Below are positions 34,220 through 35,880 of a stretch of DNA of 35,880 nt, piece by piece. The stretch comes from Bacteroidota bacterium (GTDB lineage: Bacteria; Bacteroidota; Bacteroidia; Chitinophagales; Saprospiraceae). Below the pieces are notes generated by a model. That model was not told the origin of the DNA and searched no databases. It was given only the letters and a program-made list of their open reading frames with translations. Position 1 is the stretch's first letter, and the number at the start of each line of letters is the position of its first letter. The stretch lies in assembly GCA_017857395.1 (NCBI GenBank), contig JAFMDF010000063.1, forward strand, positions 1 to 35,880. The letters run 5' to 3'. The translations under genes were made by a program, and so were the position numbers.

Positions 34220-34558
34220 ATGGCTTTCGAATTCACAGATGCTAATTTCCAAGAAGCTGCAATTGTTCAAGAAAATCCTAATACAGATAAAGTTGTTGTT
34301 GTTGACTTTTGGGCAGAATGGTGTGGCCCATGTAGAATGATTACACCACTTATTGAGCAACTTTCTGAAGAATATAAAGGAGATGCAATTGTTGGAAAAT
34401 TAAATGTAGATAATAATCCACAAATTGCTCAAAAATATGGTGTTAGAAGTATTCCAACTATTCTTTTCCTAAAAAATGGAGAAATTTTTGATAAGCAAGT
34501 TGGTGTTACCACTAAAAAAGCTTTAGCTGCTAAGATTGATGCTGCTTTAGCATCTTAA
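34220..34558 (+). CDS. trxA: Thioredoxin
   Basis: A 112-residue cytosolic thioredoxin. The redox site is [10 protein letters not shown] (C35, C38), followed by the conserved cis-proline loop [12 protein letters not shown]. It reduces protein disulfides and could supply electrons to the 1-Cys peroxiredoxin encoded 6 kb away, although that link is only functional inference. The frame opens 30 bases earlier at TTG 34190, but ATG 34220 starts the canonical first strand [11 protein letters not shown] strong terminator follows. Confidence 0.96.
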   Translation: MAFEFTDANFQEAAIVQENPNTDKVVVVDFWAEWCGPCRMITPLIEQLSEEYKGDAIVGKLNVDNNPQIAQKYGVRSIPTILFLKNGEIFDKQVGVTTKKALAAKIDAALAS

Positions 34559-34631
34559 GGTATTACGCTAAAAATTTTAACCAGCAATAATATAAATCCA
34601 ATTTTTTACAAAATAGGATGGATAAAATAAT

Positions 34632-34673
34632 AAAAGCCTTTATTTTGAGTTTTATTCAAAATAGAGGCTTTTT
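34632..34673 (+). terminator. Terminator after trxA
   Basis: AAAAGCCTTTATTTTGA pairs with a TCAAAATAGAGGCTTTT-type arm and is followed by a T-run. The remaining gap 34674-34837 shows nothing I recognise. Confidence 0.85.
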
Positions 34674-34837
34674 TGTTGGTAAATTTGACACAAGCCTCTT
34701 TTTTTAGCGTTATATAAAAAATAGGTTACGGTTAACAGTATATATATGATATGCTAGAACCCTCAAATAATTACTAAAAAGGTTATTTGCCTTATTAATA
34801 AGCTATAAAATATTAGGTTTTGTAGGTACTCCCTCCT

Positions 34838-34870
34838 AACCTTATTACCTCATAACCTTGTTACCTCATT
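34838..34870. repeat. Heptad repeat before the DUF58 gene
   Basis: Units TAACCTT, ATTACCT and CATAACC run in 7-base phase to within one base of ATG 34872, as in front of the peroxiredoxin gene. Confidence 0.5.
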
Positions 34871-34871
34871 T

Positions 34872-35798
34872 ATGAAATTAGCCGACAATTTTGATGTAAG
34901 AGATTTAGGAAATCTGGAATTACTCGCCAAACAAGTGGTGGAAGGATTTATTATTGGTTTACATAAAAGTCCATTTCACGGTTTTTCGGTAGAGTTTGCC
35001 GAACATCGGATTTATAATCAAGGAGAATCTACTAAGAATATTGATTGGAAGGTTTTTGCTCGAACGGGTAAAATGTATTCTAAGCGATATGAAGAAGAAA
35101 CCAATTTACGTTGTCAAATAGTGATTGACGCTTCTTCTTCCATGTATTTTCCTGAATTGGGCAATAAAGGAGAAACCTTTAACAAACTGCAATTTTCCTC
35201 GCTTGCTGCTGCTGCTTTGATGAATTTATTGAAAAAGCAAAGAGATGCTTTTGGTTTAAGTGTTTTTGATGAGGCCGTTCGCACACATACTAAGGCAAAA
35301 TCAAGTACGGCACATTATCGTTTAGTTTTGTCCTATTTAGACCAGTTAATTCAGAATCCTGAACAAAATAAATCTACTTCTGCGGCACAGGCTTTACACC
35401 AAATTGCCGATAGTATCCACAAAAGATCTTTAGTCGTTATCTTTAGTGATATGTTTGAGCAAACGGAACAAACGGAACAATTATTTTCCGCCCTTCAACA
35501 CCTCAAACATAATAAACATGAGGTCGTTTTATTTCATGTTGTGGATAAAAAATATGAAATAGATTTTGAATTTAAAAATCGCCCCTATTTATTTGTCGAT
35601 GTAGAAACGGGAGAAGAAGTTCGCTTGCAATCCAACCAAGTCAAAGAACATTATGTAGAACAAATCACTAAATTCAAAGAAGAACTGAGAATCAAGTGTT
35701 TACAATATAAAATTGATTTTGTAGAAGCAGATATTAATGCAGGTTTCAAACCAATTTTACAGAATTATTTAGTAAAGCGAAGTCGAATGGGAACCTAG
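34872..35798 (+). CDS. DUF58 domain protein (VWA-like)
   Basis: A 308-residue soluble protein of the DUF58 family. The N-terminal signature IDWKVFARTGKMYSKRYEEE (58-77) precedes a VWA-like fold with a metal-site motif DASSS (86-90) and a later VVIFSDMFE. DUF58 proteins usually work with MoxR AAA+ ATPases, often beside further VWA and membrane proteins in a batI-like cluster; no moxR gene is visible here, and the window ends 82 bases later, so the rest of any cluster could lie outside. ATG 34872 follows directly on heptad DNA. Confidence 0.9.
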   Translation: MKLADNFDVRDLGNLELLAKQVVEGFIIGLHKSPFHGFSVEFAEHRIYNQGESTKNIDWKVFARTGKMYSKRYEEETNLRCQIVIDASSSMYFPELGNKGETFNKLQFSSLAAAALMNLLKKQRDAFGLSVFDEAVRTHTKAKSSTAHYRLVLSYLDQLIQNPEQNKSTSAAQALHQIADSIHKRSLVVIFSDMFEQTEQTEQLFSALQHLKHNKHEVVLFHVVDKKYEIDFEFKNRPYLFVDVETGEEVRLQSNQVKEHYVEQITKFKEELRIKCLQYKIDFVEADINAGFKPILQNYLVKRSRMGT

Positions 35799-35822
35799 CA
35801 ATTTTCAATTTATCTTTTTCAA
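35799..35822. repeat. CAATTTT heptads after the DUF58 gene
   Basis: A short CAATTTT-type stretch starts at the stop codon of the DUF58 gene. Confidence 0.4.
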
Positions 35823-35831
35823 GTCTTAAAA

Positions 35832-35880
35832 CGCTAGGTTCGCCCAAAATTAGTTAATAAAATAAAATATTATCAAAATA
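35832..35880 (+). repeat. Terminal fragment of MITE-like element (right window edge)
   Basis: 49 bases identical to the left end of the element at 5423-5685, starting at CGCTAGGTTCGC and cut by the window end inside the internal palindrome, at almost the same point as the left-edge copy. Confidence 0.85.

Noticed and set aside
34872-35798. Loss of the moxR partner of the DUF58 gene
   Set aside because: The window ends 82 bases downstream inside a repeat, so absence cannot be judged.

Overview
The window is AT-rich chromosomal DNA of a Bacteroidota bacterium, most likely of the Saprospiria type (class-level placement is inference). Support comes from a type IX secretion (T9SS) C-terminal sorting domain on a 1298-residue secreted protein, LytS/LytTR signalling, DUF4097, DUF3810 and DUF58 proteins, tandem PlsC-like acyltransferases, and several Bacteroidota-type -7 promoter elements (TAnnTTTG). 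No rRNA, tRNA, CRISPR array, phage or transposase gene was seen.

Layout. 1-3.7 kb (+): an ECF sigma factor, a membrane-anchored HEAT-repeat protein that is probably its anti-sigma partner, and two DUF4097 adhesin-like envelope proteins built from His-His-Gly rungs. 3.8-5.0 kb (-): class I aminotransferase. 5.0-6.3 kb: gene-free, packed with nested inverted repeats and one intact MITE-like element with a target-site duplication. 6.3-8.7 kb (+): ketol-acid reductoisomerase and an alpha/beta hydrolase. 8.8-15.4 kb (-): a fatty-acid beta-oxidation cluster (TetR regulator, thiolase, FadJ-type trifunctional protein, SDR, SCP2), interrupted between thiolase and fadJ by an opposite-strand four-helix-bundle (S23/IVS-protein family) gene lying between 48-bp inverted repeats. 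15.7-20.8 kb (-): a small membrane protein, a structured inverted-repeat element and the large T9SS protein. 21.1-24.1 kb (+): threonine aldolase and glycerol-3-phosphate dehydrogenase. 24.3-27.6 kb (-): an unknown protein, a LytTR response regulator and its LytS-type kinase. 27.8-31.5 kb: 1-Cys peroxiredoxin (+), then two paralogous acyltransferases (-) separated by a second structured element. 31.8-35.8 kb: miaA (+), a DUF3810 zinc-peptidase-like protein (-), thioredoxin (+) and a DUF58 protein (+).

The genes are mostly ordinary. The unusual part is the intergenic DNA. Nearly every spacer carries sequence with a 7-base period, in several distinct motif families, very often as inverted pairs able to fold into long hairpins. 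These repeats reach gene boundaries, act as candidate terminators between convergent genes, and create false upstream start codons. In one case they enclose the four-helix-bundle gene, which resembles the stem-plus-ORF design of 23S rRNA intervening sequences but lies between protein genes. Both window edges stop about 50 bases inside copies of the same MITE-like element, so the window is probably a contig bounded by that repeat.
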